Under the pieces are notes generated by a model. It was not told the DNA's origin. It saw only the letters and a program-made list of their open reading frames with translations, and searched no databases. Source: Spirabiliibacterium falconis (GTDB lineage: Bacteria; Pseudomonadota; Gammaproteobacteria; Enterobacterales; Pasteurellaceae). Taken from it: 64,000 nucleotides of DNA. Shown piece after piece: positions 43,446-52,738 of this stretch; position 1 is the stretch's first letter, and each line of letters starts with the position of its first letter. The stretch spans positions 62,001 to 126,000 of the forward strand of contig NZ_JABMIJ010000008.1 in NCBI RefSeq assembly GCF_014885015.1. The letters are read 5' to 3'. Both the position numbers and the translations under genes were made by a program.

Positions 43446-44081
43446 TTATGCTTTTGCTTTAACAGCGGGTTTAACAATTAAATCACCACCAGTAGCACCA
43501 GGCACAGCACCTTTCACTAATAGTAATTTACGTTCGGTATCGACACGAACCACTTCCAGTGATTGAACGGTTACACGCTCAGCACCTAAGTGACCTGCCA
43601 TTTTCTTGCCTTTAAACACGCGACCTGGAGTTTGGTTTTGACCAATTGAACCCGGTGCACGGTGAGACAAAGAGTTACCATGCGTTGCATCTTGAGTACG
43701 GAAGTTCCAACGTTTTACAGCACCTGCAAAACCTTTACCTTTTGACGTACCTGTAACATCAACTTTTTTAACGTCTGCGAAGACATCAACATTAATTTCT
43801 TGACCAAGAGTGAATTCTTCATCACCGTTGGTACGGAATTCCCATAAACCGCGACCAGCTTCAACACCTGCTTTAACGAAATGACCTGCTTCAGGTTTAG
43901 TCACACGCGATGCTTTTTTAGCACCAGTTGTAACTTGGACTGCACAGTAGCCATCTGTTTCAAGGGTTTTCACTTGAGTCACGCGGTTGGCTTCGATTTC
44001 GATAACGGTAACTGGAATAGACACGCCTGCTTCAGTGAAGATGCGAGTCATACCAACTTTACGACCGATTAAACCAATCAT
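43446..44081 (-). CDS. rplC: 50S ribosomal protein L3
   Basis: 211 residues: [19 protein letters not shown] and the central [21 protein letters not shown]-type loop that reaches the peptidyl transferase centre, with [18 protein letters not shown]. The Gln in the loop is the usual methylation site. Confidence 0.98.
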   Translation of the reverse strand: MIGLIGRKVGMTRIFTEAGVSIPVTVIEIEANRVTQVKTLETDGYCAVQVTTGAKKASRVTKPEAGHFVKAGVEAGRGLWEFRTNGDEEFTLGQEINVDVFADVKKVDVTGTSKGKGFAGAVKRWNFRTQDATHGNSLSHRAPGSIGQNQTPGRVFKGKKMAGHLGAERVTVQSLEVVRVDTERKLLLVKGAVPGATGGDLIVKPAVKAKA

Positions 44082-44096
44082 TGTAATAACCTCTTA

Positions 44097-44592
<496 letters not shown>

Positions 44593-44598
44593 TTGCAG

Positions 44599-44627
44599 AT
44601 TCTAACCAAAAAACTTACGCAATGCAA
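44599..44627 (-). promoter_or_regulatory. S10 operon promoter
   Basis: TTGCAT (44622-44627) and TAGAAT (44599-44604) are 17 bases apart on the minus strand; the start would be about 44592, giving the leader length expected for the S10 operon. Confidence 0.7.
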
Positions 44628-44647
44628 GTTTTTTATCATAAAAAAGC

Positions 44648-44675
44648 AAAGTGCGGTCTTTTGTGACCGCACTTT
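44648..44675 (-). terminator. Hairpin upstream of the S10 promoter (paired uptake sequences)
   Basis: AAAGTGCGGTC and GACCGCACTTT form an 11-bp stem with a 6-base loop; on the minus strand TTTGCTTTTTT follows. It insulates the S10 promoter from the disrupted gene upstream. Confidence 0.7.
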
Positions 44676-44691
44676 AGATTTTAAATCGCAC

Positions 44692-45018
44692 TTATTTATC
44701 ATACGGAATACGATAGTGATTTTTATCTAGCCAATTAAGTAAGATTTCAGGCTCATCTGTTTGAAAAATCGTAACGCCTTGCTCTGCCCAAAAACCGTAT
44801 ACATCAGCAGGGAGTTTGGCGAATATCGCCATCTCATCCCCTCTTCCACCTGAGCGTAGCCCTGCTTTTCCGTCAGGATCATAAAGCGTATTCACCCAAA
44901 AATGAGTGTTGTACTGCTTACCCAGCTCCCTCGCTTTATCACTAAAAAAATATCCCGCCATCCTGCGTCATCAACTCTCCAACTTTATGAGCATTACGCA
45001 GATGCTATACTTTTTCAT
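44692..45018 (-). pseudogene. Remnant of a periplasmic glycerophosphodiester phosphodiesterase-like gene
   Basis: The 89-residue reading frame ending at 44692 resembles only the C-terminal end of a GDPD-family barrel (THFWVNTLYD, GDEMAIF, then the family-like GVTIFQTDEPEILLNWL). Upstream in the same frame a start codon with a strong AAGGAGG (ATG at 45018, MKKYSICVML) is followed after 15 codons by two stop codons. This looks like a gene whose signal peptide start and 3' end survived while the middle, including the catalytic residues, was deleted. The Shine-Dalgarno overlaps the end of the PP2C-like gene. Confidence 0.6.
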
Positions 45019-45019
45019 A

Positions 45020-45972
45020 TTATGCCTCCTTGCGTTTGAAAATTAATACGGCGCGATCATCAAAGCTGTAATTACCTTTTTTGATGCCTTTCGTTGACGG
45101 GTGTTTAATACGCATAGGGTCGTTTTTAATAACATTTTCAACCGCACTTTCATATGCTGCAACACTCGCTTCTTGTGGATAGGTTTCATAGCCATCTGAA
45201 CTCAACTCAATCACATTCGGTGCTTTATCAAATTTCCACACGCGTAGCTCATTTTGCGGTATATCAAACCCATCAATTGCCCAAAACTGAAATGCTTTTG
45301 GCGCATTAGGATTATTTTGAAAATCAGCTTGTTTTTGAAGAAGTGGCATTATATAGGTGCGCCCAAGATCATTTTCAGCAATATCTTGCTCGCTTAAACC
45401 TAATTCTTTTATGACTCGAACACGTAACGCACTATTTAATGTATCAACAAGCTTTTCATCTGCATTATATTCAACACCATCTATTCGTGCTTTTGAGTCG
45501 CCAATGGCAACTAATTCGTTGGTATCAAGGTTATACCAAATGAGCGTTGCGGTTGGTCTAAATAATGGATTTTTCTCAAAATCAATCTCTTGATTTGCTT
45601 GATAGAATTTTTGATATTCAGTATTGATTTTTCTTAACACATCTTCTTTTGATGTGTTTGGCTCTAGTGATTGAAAAACATCCTGAATAATATCACGACT
45701 TACTCTACCACCTTTTTTACCATCATATGTTTTGCCTGACTTATCTGTGGCTCCATCAAACACAGCAAGATAGTGCTCATTGAAAAATAATCCATCCTCA
45801 CACACTTTCTGGTTTTTTTCGCCAGGACCTTGCTTAGACTGAATAAAATAAGTAATCGTACCAGAGCTAATATTTGCATGTTGCTCTTTATCATAAGTCA
45901 ACGTATCTTGCGCAAAAATTAGCCCTGAAAATAACGTTGTTAGTGCAAGCGTAACTGCCTGTTTTTTTTCAT
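45020..45972 (-). CDS. Periplasmic PP2C-like phosphatase, start out of frame at an A8 tract
   Basis: The main frame (from 45901) shows PP2C-type motifs: CEDGLFF, AVFDGATDKSG (Asp49-Gly50), ATLIWYNLDTNELVAIGDSKA, ELSSDGYE (Asp236) and SFDDRAVLIF (Asp281-Asp282), so a metal-dependent Ser/Thr phosphatase fold is likely. It lacks a proper start of its own (TTG). An ATG at 45972 with AAGGAG would add KKKQAVTLALTTLFSGLIFA, an ideal signal peptide, but only if the A8 after the ATG were A9 (or A6), or if the ribosome slips -1 on A-AAA-AAC. It may be phase-OFF, slippage-translated, a pseudogene or a sequence error. A periplasmic PP2C is unusual. Confidence 0.65.
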
Positions 45973-46005
45973 AAAGTACTCCTTATTGTCATGTAAATAC
46001 TATTA

Positions 46006-47414
46006 CTATGATTTAAAATACCCTTTGGCATTGTTAAAACAGATATTTCTCACCATCTCGCCCAAGAGTGTCATATCATTTGGTGCTTCGCCTTTCGTGA
46101 CCCAGCCGCCGATAAGTTCGCAGAGAATGCGGCGGAAATATTCGTGGCGGGTATAAGACAGGAAGCTGCGCGAGTCGGTCAGCATGCCCACAAATTGGCT
46201 CAATAATCCGAGTTGTGAGAGCTGCTGTAATTGGCGTTCCATGCCGTCTTTTTGGTCGTTAAACCACCAGCCAGAGCCAAATTGGATTTTGCCTGCACAG
46301 CTGCCATCTTGGAAGTTGCCGATCATGGAGGCGATCATTTCATTATCGCGCGGGTTGAGGCAATACAAAATAGTGCGTGGCAACTGATTGGTTTGATCAA
46401 GGCTGTCGAGTAGGCTTGAGAGATTTTTCGCAAAAGTGCGGTCGCCAATGGAGTCAAAGCCGCTATCTGCGCCTAATAATTTAAACATTCGCGTATTATT
46501 ATTGCGCAACGCACCGATGTGCATTTGCAGCACCCAGTTGCGTTGATGATACTCCCGCCCTAAGAACACATAAAGTGCGGTTTGGTATTGGGCAATTTCA
46601 AGCTCGCTGAGCACCTCACCATTTAGGCGGTGGGTGAGATGCGATCGAGTACGCTCTCCTCAGGCACAGGTGCGAAACGAACGATTTCCATGCCGTGGTC
46701 AGCCGATTTACAACCGCACTTTTCAAAGTGATCAAGACGCTTAAGCAACGCTTTTTTAATATCGGCAAATGTACGAATATGAATATCCGCCACTTCGCCT
46801 AAGGTGGTGAGATAATCCACAAAGTGCGGTTGCTCAATTTTAAGCACTTTATCAGGTCGCCAACTTGGCACAACATCAATAGTAAACGTACTATCCTGCG
46901 CCAATTGTTGGTGATGCTCAAGGCTATCAGTTGGGTCATCGGTGGTTCCCACTAGTGCAACATTCATTTTTTGCATTATGCCACGCGCGCTAAATTCTGG
47001 TGTTTGTAGCATTGCGTTGCATGCTTGCCAAATTTTCGGGGCTGTTTCTGGGTTAAACACCGTATTTGTGATGACAAACGGACGGCGCAGTTCAAGGTGC
47101 GTCCAGTGATAAATCGGGTTGCCAATGCACAGCGGCACAGTTTTAGCAAACGCCATATATTTGTCATACGCACTAGCCGCCCCCGTAATAAAATGCTCAT
47201 CAATGCCCGCAGTACGCATCGCGCGCCATTTGTAGTGATCGCCTGCCAGCCAGATGTCCGCCATATCAGTAAATTGATAATTTTCAGCAATTTGTTTGGG
47301 ATCAAGATGGCAGTGGTAATCAAAAATTGGCATCGCTGCCGCATAGTCGTGATACAGCGTTTTTGCCACCTCAGTAGAAAGCAGAAAATCCTCGTCCATA
47401 AATGCTTTCATCAT
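46006..47414 (-). pseudogene. uxaC: Glucuronate isomerase, interrupted by a one-base frameshift
   Basis: Converts glucuronate to fructuronate (or galacturonate to tagaturonate). Two frames together make about 465 residues, the family length. The first (47414 to 46623, 263 residues) has DYHCHL and [11 protein letters not shown]; the second (to 46006) has [17 protein letters not shown] and [17 protein letters not shown]. The break is after VLDRI near 46638: inserting one base restores [14 protein letters not shown], as in E. coli UxaC. Both halves are otherwise well conserved, so the lesion is recent or a sequence error. Starts overlapping the uxuB stop (TAATG). Confidence 0.85.
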
Positions 47415-48868
47415 TATTCTCCTTGGGTTAAATAGTGTGCAACGGTCGCTTTTGCACCACGCGCAAGCAGCATCGCGTAGGCCGTTTTCACGGCATTCAC
47501 AAAGTGCGGTTCACGTTGCAACTCAGCAGGAAAAATCGCTGATAAATTCAACAATTCATCAACCATCGCTTCACCTAGACCGCACTTTTGATAAATATCG
47601 GCAAATTGCGCTGCCATCGGGTCGTGCACCTCAAATGCCTCGCCTTGTTCGTTGACACCTGCCACATAACGGCACCAACCCGCCACTCCTAACGCTAACA
47701 ATGAAAAATCACTGCCGTGAGCGAGATGATAGCTGATCGATTCCAACATCCGCGGTGGTAATTTTTGGCTGCCATCGGTGGCGATTTGGTAAGTTTGATG
47801 TTTCAAACTCGGATTGGTAAAACGTGCGATCAATAAATGTGCATATTGGTCTAAATCTGTCCCTTCTGGCATGCGCAAAGTTGGTGCTTGCTCTTTGAGC
47901 ATCAAGCGTAGTGCGGCATTGCGGTAATTGTCATCTTGCATGGTATCCGAAATATGAGCGTACCCACCAAGATAACCAAGATACGCCAAAAATGAATGTG
48001 CACCATTGAGCATGCGCAATTTCATTTGTTCAAATGGGCGAACATCATCAACTAATTGCGCCCCCGCCAGCTCCCATTGTGGACGCTGATGATCGACAAA
48101 ATGATCTTCAATTACCCATTGGCGGAAATCTTCACAGGCAATGCCGCACGGGTCTTCATAACCTAAAATATCCGCAATTTGCGTTAATGTTTCAGGTGTG
48201 GCGGCAGGCACAATGCGATCGACCATCGTGCATGGGAACGGTACATTTTCCTCAATCCAGTGTGAAAGTGCGGTGTCGATTTGCGCCGCCAATTGTACAA
48301 CCGCACTTTTGGCTTTTGCGCCATTTTCCATCACATTGTCGCATGACATCACGGTAAACGGTGCAATGCCACGTTCACGTCGTAACATTAACGCACGCAC
48401 AATATAACCAAGGGCAGACTGTGGCTGTTCAATATGTTTAATGTCTTGTTGTACAAAGGTATTATTCAGATCCAATCGCCCCGTGCTTGGGTCAATGCAA
48501 TAGCCTTTTTCGGTAATAGTCATCGACACAATAGCAATATCAGGGTCGGCCATTTTTTCTAACACCGCACTTTGCCCATCAAGTTCAGGGTGAAAGGCTT
48601 CACACACAGCATTAATGCGTTTAAGTGTGTTATTTTCCTGCCCTTTTTCAAGTACACTGTATTGCAGCTCTTGCTTTTTCAAATCTTCAATTAATTGCTC
48701 GCCACCGACGAGATTAACTTCACAATAGCCCCAATCACTGTTAGATTTGCGTGCCACTTCATCGGTTATCAAGGCTTGATGTGCACGATGAAACGCACCA
48801 AACCCAAGATGTAAAATACGACTTTTTAGTTGTGATTTGGCATAGCCAATATCAAGAATTTTATTCAT
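47414..48868 (-). CDS. uxuB: Fructuronate reductase (D-mannonate oxidoreductase)
   Basis: 484-residue polyol-type long-chain dehydrogenase that reduces fructuronate to mannonate with NADH. Features: [14 protein letters not shown] near the N-terminus (nucleotide-binding), [22 protein letters not shown] and the catalytic [16 protein letters not shown]. UxaB (tagaturonate reductase) is a close relative, but pairing with uxuA supports UxuB. Between the TRAP permease and uxaC. Confidence 0.92.
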   Translation of the reverse strand: MNKILDIGYAKSQLKSRILHLGFGAFHRAHQALITDEVARKSNSDWGYCEVNLVGGEQLIEDLKKQELQYSVLEKGQENNTLKRINAVCEAFHPELDGQSAVLEKMADPDIAIVSMTITEKGYCIDPSTGRLDLNNTFVQQDIKHIEQPQSALGYIVRALMLRRERGIAPFTVMSCDNVMENGAKAKSAVVQLAAQIDTALSHWIEENVPFPCTMVDRIVPAATPETLTQIADILGYEDPCGIACEDFRQWVIEDHFVDHQRPQWELAGAQLVDDVRPFEQMKLRMLNGAHSFLAYLGYLGGYAHISDTMQDDNYRNAALRLMLKEQAPTLRMPEGTDLDQYAHLLIARFTNPSLKHQTYQIATDGSQKLPPRMLESISYHLAHGSDFSLLALGVAGWCRYVAGVNEQGEAFEVHDPMAAQFADIYQKCGLGEAMVDELLNLSAIFPAELQREPHFVNAVKTAYAMLLARGAKATVAHYLTQGE

Positions 48869-48887
48869 GTTATATCCTTAAGCCATG

Positions 48888-50198
48888 TTATAACGGCATA
48901 TAATCAAGTAATACTTTTGGCAAAATTAAGCTTAAATCAGGAATAAATGTCACCAACAGCAGTGTTAAAATCATTACAATAAAAAACGGAATTAAAGGCT
49001 TAAGCACTTTATCAATGCTGACATTTCCCACCGAGCAACCCACAAATAGCGCACTACCCACAGGTGGCGTACAAATGCCGATACATAGGCTAAAGGTCAT
49101 AATAATCCCGAAATGTACCGGATCAACACCAATATCGCTGGCAATTGGCAAGAAAATTGGTGTAAAAATCAACACGGCGGGGGTCATATCCATAAACGTT
49201 CCGATCACCAGCAAAATCGCAACAATGACTGCCATAATGACAATTGGGCTATCTGAGATGTAATTTAAGCCGTCTTGAATTAAAAAAGGAATATCCGCAT
49301 TTGCCATCGCCCAAGACATACCCGATGATGTGCCGATTAACAACAATACAATTGCCGTAGTGATACCTGAATTCATAATGATCAGCGGTAATTCTTTGAG
49401 CTTAACCTCACGATAAATCACTACTGCCAAGATAAACGTATAAACAACCGCAATGGCAGAAGCTTCTGTTGCAGTGAAAATCCCTGCAATAATACCGCCA
49501 ATCACAATGATGATCAGCAGTAAAGAAGGTAGTGCATCTAGCAGTTTCCACAGCACATCTTTACACGGCGGCAATGCTTCTACTGGGTATTGACGACGTT
49601 TCGCAATAAAACCTGCAACTAACATAATACCAAGTCCCATCAAAATCCCTGGCACATAGCCTGCCAAGAAAAGAGCGGAAATTGACGTCCCCCCTGATAC
49701 TAATGAGTAAACAATTAATGTGTTACTTGGCGGAATTAAAAGCCCTGTTGGACAAGAAGTGATGTTTACCGCAGCAGAAATTTCAGGATCATAGCCTTCT
49801 TTCTTTTGTAAAGGCGACATAATTCCGCCCATTGCTGCCGCTGACGCCACCGCAGAACCTGAAATAGAACCAAACATCATATTTGCCAAGACATTACAGT
49901 GGAAAAGTGAACCTGGCAATTTTGCACCTAGCACTTTCGCCAGTGCGATCAAACGCCGTGCAATACCACCACGGTTCATAATATTCCCTGCAAGGATAAA
50001 GAAAGGAATTGCCAGCAAGGCGAAATTGTCTAACCCTGAGGCCAATTTCTGAGTAATAACCGTAATGGCCATATCACTTGGCATACTCATCGAAATTGTA
50101 ATTAATGTTGCAATTGCAATTGCAAATGAAATCGGCACTGACAGTGCCAACATGATAGCAAAGCTACCAAACAGTGTGAGAATAATTGTCCATTCCAT
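48888..50198 (-). CDS. TRAP transporter large permease (DctM family)
   Basis: 436 residues with about twelve hydrophobic segments, the sodium-driven membrane part of a tripartite TRAP transporter. N-terminal SFAIMLALSVPISFAIAIA and the NIMNRGGIARRLIALAKVLG motif are DctM marks. Cotranscribed with the small permease (9 bases apart) and uxuB. Given the neighbours, the substrate is probably glucuronate or fructuronate-type hexuronate. Confidence 0.93.
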   Translation of the reverse strand: MEWTIILTLFGSFAIMLALSVPISFAIAIATLITISMSMPSDMAITVITQKLASGLDNFALLAIPFFILAGNIMNRGGIARRLIALAKVLGAKLPGSLFHCNVLANMMFGSISGSAVASAAAMGGIMSPLQKKEGYDPEISAAVNITSCPTGLLIPPSNTLIVYSLVSGGTSISALFLAGYVPGILMGLGIMLVAGFIAKRRQYPVEALPPCKDVLWKLLDALPSLLLIIIVIGGIIAGIFTATEASAIAVVYTFILAVVIYREVKLKELPLIIMNSGITTAIVLLLIGTSSGMSWAMANADIPFLIQDGLNYISDSPIVIMAVIVAILLVIGTFMDMTPAVLIFTPIFLPIASDIGVDPVHFGIIMTFSLCIGICTPPVGSALFVGCSVGNVSIDKVLKPLIPFFIVMILTLLLVTFIPDLSLILPKVLLDYMPL

Positions 50199-50207
50199 AA
50201 CAACACC

Positions 50208-50702
50208 TTAAATTGGTTGACCAATTGTGTTTAATGTTCTGATTTTTTGGATAAAATCGATGGTTAAATAGAAGAGCATAATCAAACCAGAGATTGGCAG
50301 GCAGAGATAAACTAAGCCCATATCAATCGCTAGTGATGGTGAAATTTGCCCGCTGATATGGGTATCCCAAGCAAGTGTTCCGCCTCCATAAACCAAAATA
50401 TACACAGCAAAAAAAATCATCAGGCTTAAAATTAATAATTCTAACAATACTTTCTTTTTACCCTGGCTTTTCATCAGCAAAAGATCAATAGCAAGATGTT
50501 GCTTCAATCCAGTTGCATGGGCGGCTCCAATTAATCCAACCCACATAAAAAGAAAACGTGCAAGCTCATCTGTTACGATACTTGGTGCCCCTAAAATATA
50601 ACGAGAAATCACCTGCCATACGACACAAAATACCAGCAACACAGATAGTGTCACGGAAAAAAGCATCATACAGCGGTTCATTATTTTGACAGCTTTGTCC
50701 AT
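50208..50702 (-). CDS. TRAP transporter small permease (DctQ family)
   Basis: 164 residues with four membrane segments (SVTLSVLLVFCVVWQVISRY at the first), and ELARFLFMWVGLIGAAHATG, a DctQ signature. The start is placed at MDKAVKIMNRCM; a GTG nine codons earlier is possible. First gene of the minus-strand half of the hexuronate locus, with the shared regulatory region upstream. Confidence 0.9.
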   Translation of the reverse strand: MDKAVKIMNRCMMLFSVTLSVLLVFCVVWQVISRYILGAPSIVTDELARFLFMWVGLIGAAHATGLKQHLAIDLLLMKSQGKKKVLLELLILSLMIFFAVYILVYGGGTLAWDTHISGQISPSLAIDMGLVYLCLPISGLIMLFYLTIDFIQKIRTLNTIGQPI

Positions 50703-50760
50703 AGTTTTTCCACTCACGTTGAGAATCACGTTGCCATTGTAGGGGTAGAGTGCACTTATG

Positions 50761-50782
50761 AAAATAGACCTAGATCACATTT
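50761..50782 (+). promoter_or_regulatory. CRP-like site 1
   Basis: 18 of 22 positions fit the CRP palindrome; the right half CTAGATCACATTT is perfect. Located between the divergent TRAP permease and binding-protein genes. Confidence 0.6.
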
Positions 50783-50785
50783 TTA

Positions 50786-50803
50786 AAATTGGAATGCCAA
50801 TTA
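50786..50803 (+). promoter_or_regulatory. UxuR-like operator 1
   Basis: AAATTGGAATGCCAATT is a near-perfect palindrome of the form ATTGG-N3-CCAAT, the pattern known for ExuR/UxuR operators. Confidence 0.6.
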
Positions 50804-50810
50804 ATGTTTT

Positions 50811-50832
50811 TTATGTGATGACATTCACATTT
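50811..50832 (+). promoter_or_regulatory. CRP-like site 2
   Basis: TGTGA-TGACAT-TCACA, a perfect CRP core with six-base spacer, centred about 49 bases from site 1 and upstream of the binding-protein gene. Confidence 0.75.
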
Positions 50833-50871
50833 TTAGCAAAATACATTTGCGATATAGCAAAATTAGACGCA

Positions 50872-50889
50872 ATATCGGCATACCAATTT
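50872..50889 (+). promoter_or_regulatory. UxuR-like operator 2
   Basis: ATATCGGCATACCAATTT matches the same palindrome with one half degenerate; it lies 31 bases before the start of the TRAP binding-protein gene. Confidence 0.5.
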
Positions 50890-50919
50890 ATATTCACACT
50901 CTAGAAGAAAGGGGATTTT

Positions 50920-51900
50920 ATGAAAACAGCTAAATTGATGAAAGCAATGCTTGGTGGGTTAGCATTAACATTTGCCGCCTCTAGCGTCTATGCCAGTGTT
51001 ACACTAAAACTCAGCCATAACCAAAACCGCTCACATCCCGTGCACGCAGCATTAGATTTTTTTGCTAAACGCACTGCTGAATTAAGCGGTGGGGATTTAA
51101 AAATTCGTGTGTATCCTGACGCCCAACTGGGATCACAGCGTGAATCGCTTGAATTGGTGCAAAAAGGTGTGCTGGGTCTTGCCAAATCTAACGCTGCTGA
51201 ATTAGAGGCCTTTGCTAAAGATTATGGCGTGTATAACCTGCCGTATCTCTTCAACAGCAAAGACCAATACCACAACGTGATGAAAAGTGAGATTGGTGAG
51301 AAAATCTTACAATCTTCGCGTGACAGTGGCTTTATTGGCATCGCCTATTTAGATGCAGGTGCGCGCAGTTTCTATGCCAAAAAACCGATCAAAACACCGC
51401 AAGACTTAAACGGACTAAAAGTGCGGGTACAACCAAGCCCAACAGCGGTGAATATGGTAAAAGAGCTCGGCGGCAACCCTACTCCATTAGCCTATGGTGA
51501 ACTTTATACCGCACTTCAACAAGGCGTGGTAGATGCAGCGGAAAACAATATTCCCTCTTATACCCTTAGTCGTCACAGTGAAGTGGCTAAATTCTTCAGT
51601 CAAGATGAACACACCATGGTACCTGATGTCTTAGTGATTTCTACCAAAGTGTGGGATAGCTTACCTGAAAAAGATCAAAAAGCAGTGAAACAAGCCGCCC
51701 AAGAAGCCACTGAAAAAATGACAGAATTATGGGTGGAATCAGAAAATAAACAACGCGAAAGTGCGGTTAAACAAGGGGTTGAATTTATCGAAGTCGATAA
51801 AACACCATTTAAAGAAGCCGTTGCGCCAATGTATTCAGAATTTCAAAAAAACAATCCTGACATGTACAAATTGGTTGAGCAAATTCGTGAAGTGAAATAA
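50920..51900 (+). CDS. TRAP transporter substrate-binding protein (DctP family)
   Basis: 326 residues, signal peptide (LGGLALTFAASSVYA), then a DctP fold. The family's carboxylate-binding Arg sits in LNGLKVRVQPSP, and GVVDAAENNIPSY is typical. It delivers a carboxylated sugar to the permease genes transcribed in the other direction. AAAGGGGA precedes the ATG. Substrate is inferred from the locus: a hexuronate. Confidence 0.94.
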   Translation: MKTAKLMKAMLGGLALTFAASSVYASVTLKLSHNQNRSHPVHAALDFFAKRTAELSGGDLKIRVYPDAQLGSQRESLELVQKGVLGLAKSNAAELEAFAKDYGVYNLPYLFNSKDQYHNVMKSEIGEKILQSSRDSGFIGIAYLDAGARSFYAKKPIKTPQDLNGLKVRVQPSPTAVNMVKELGGNPTPLAYGELYTALQQGVVDAAENNIPSYTLSRHSEVAKFFSQDEHTMVPDVLVISTKVWDSLPEKDQKAVKQAAQEATEKMTELWVESENKQRESAVKQGVEFIEVDKTPFKEAVAPMYSEFQKNNPDMYKLVEQIREVK

Positions 51901-51910
51901 TTGTGCTAAA

Positions 51911-51958
51911 TATGGTAACATTTGGTTAGACCACTTTTCTTACCACTTGTTACCATAA
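51911..51958 (+). promoter_or_regulatory. 10-bp inverted repeat enclosing a UxuR-like half palindrome
   Basis: TATGGTAACA and TGTTACCATA are exact inverted copies 28 bases apart. The loop holds TGGTTAGACCA (51923-51933), a palindrome like the UxuR operator. Between dctP and uxuR the structure could be an operator or an RNA stem that lowers or protects the downstream/upstream message. Confidence 0.5.
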
Positions 51959-51968
51959 GGTTTTACAC

Positions 51969-52724
51969 ATGACGACGAAACAGGATTTTCGCTCATACAA
52001 AAAAATAGGCGAACTGCTCAAACAAAAACTGGCATCAGGGCTCTATGCCATTGGTGATAGATTGCCACCTGAGCGTGATTTTGCAGAGGAACTCAATGTC
52101 AGTCGCACCGTTATTCGTGAAGCGATGATTATGCTTGAGCTGGAAGGATTAATTGAGATACGCAAAGGCTCTGGCAGCTATGTCATTGCCCTGCCGAGTC
52201 AACAGCAAAATCTAAATAGCCATTACTCTGGTGACATTGGTCCGTTTGAGCTGCTACAAGCTCGGCAATTACTCGAAAGTAGCATTGCAGAATTTGCAGC
52301 AATTCAAGCTAATCGCTCTGATATTGTAAAACTCAAAGCCATTTTAGATCGTGAGCGTGCTACGCTCGAACACGGTGATGAAGATTACATTGCCGATAAA
52401 GATTTTCATATTGCCATTGCAGAAATTACACAAAATGAAGCATTAATTCGGTTACAAAAAAATTTATGGCGATACCGCACCGACAGTAATATGTGGAAAG
52501 GATTACATTCTCATATTCCCAATCAAAATTATCGCGTGCTATGGCTTACCGATCATCAAAATATTATTAATGCCATTCAGCGTAAAGATCCTGTCGCGGC
52601 AAAAAAAGCGATGTGGCAGCACATCGAAAATGTGAAACAAAAACTCTTTGAACTATCAGATATAGATGATCCTAATTTTGATGGTTATTTATTTAATATA
52701 AACCCTGTTGCTGTGGGCATTTAA
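51969..52724 (+). CDS. uxuR: GntR/FadR-family regulator of hexuronate genes
   Basis: 251 residues with an N-terminal winged helix ([40 protein letters not shown]) and a C-terminal FCD ligand domain from about 85 with metal-type residues in [14 protein letters not shown] and [10 protein letters not shown]. Place between the TRAP binding protein and uxuA, and the palindromes upstream, support a UxuR/ExuR role: repressor released by fructuronate or a glucuronate intermediate. KdgR-type regulators are related. Confidence 0.88.
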   Translation: MTTKQDFRSYKKIGELLKQKLASGLYAIGDRLPPERDFAEELNVSRTVIREAMIMLELEGLIEIRKGSGSYVIALPSQQQNLNSHYSGDIGPFELLQARQLLESSIAEFAAIQANRSDIVKLKAILDRERATLEHGDEDYIADKDFHIAIAEITQNEALIRLQKNLWRYRTDSNMWKGLHSHIPNQNYRVLWLTDHQNIINAIQRKDPVAAKKAMWQHIENVKQKLFELSDIDDPNFDGYLFNINPVAVGI

Positions 52725-52738
52725 TTCGGAGAAAGATT

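Noticed and set aside
46623-47414. Two separate genes for uxaC halves
   Set aside because: The halves join exactly to one UxaC by adding a base and neither is functional-length alone.
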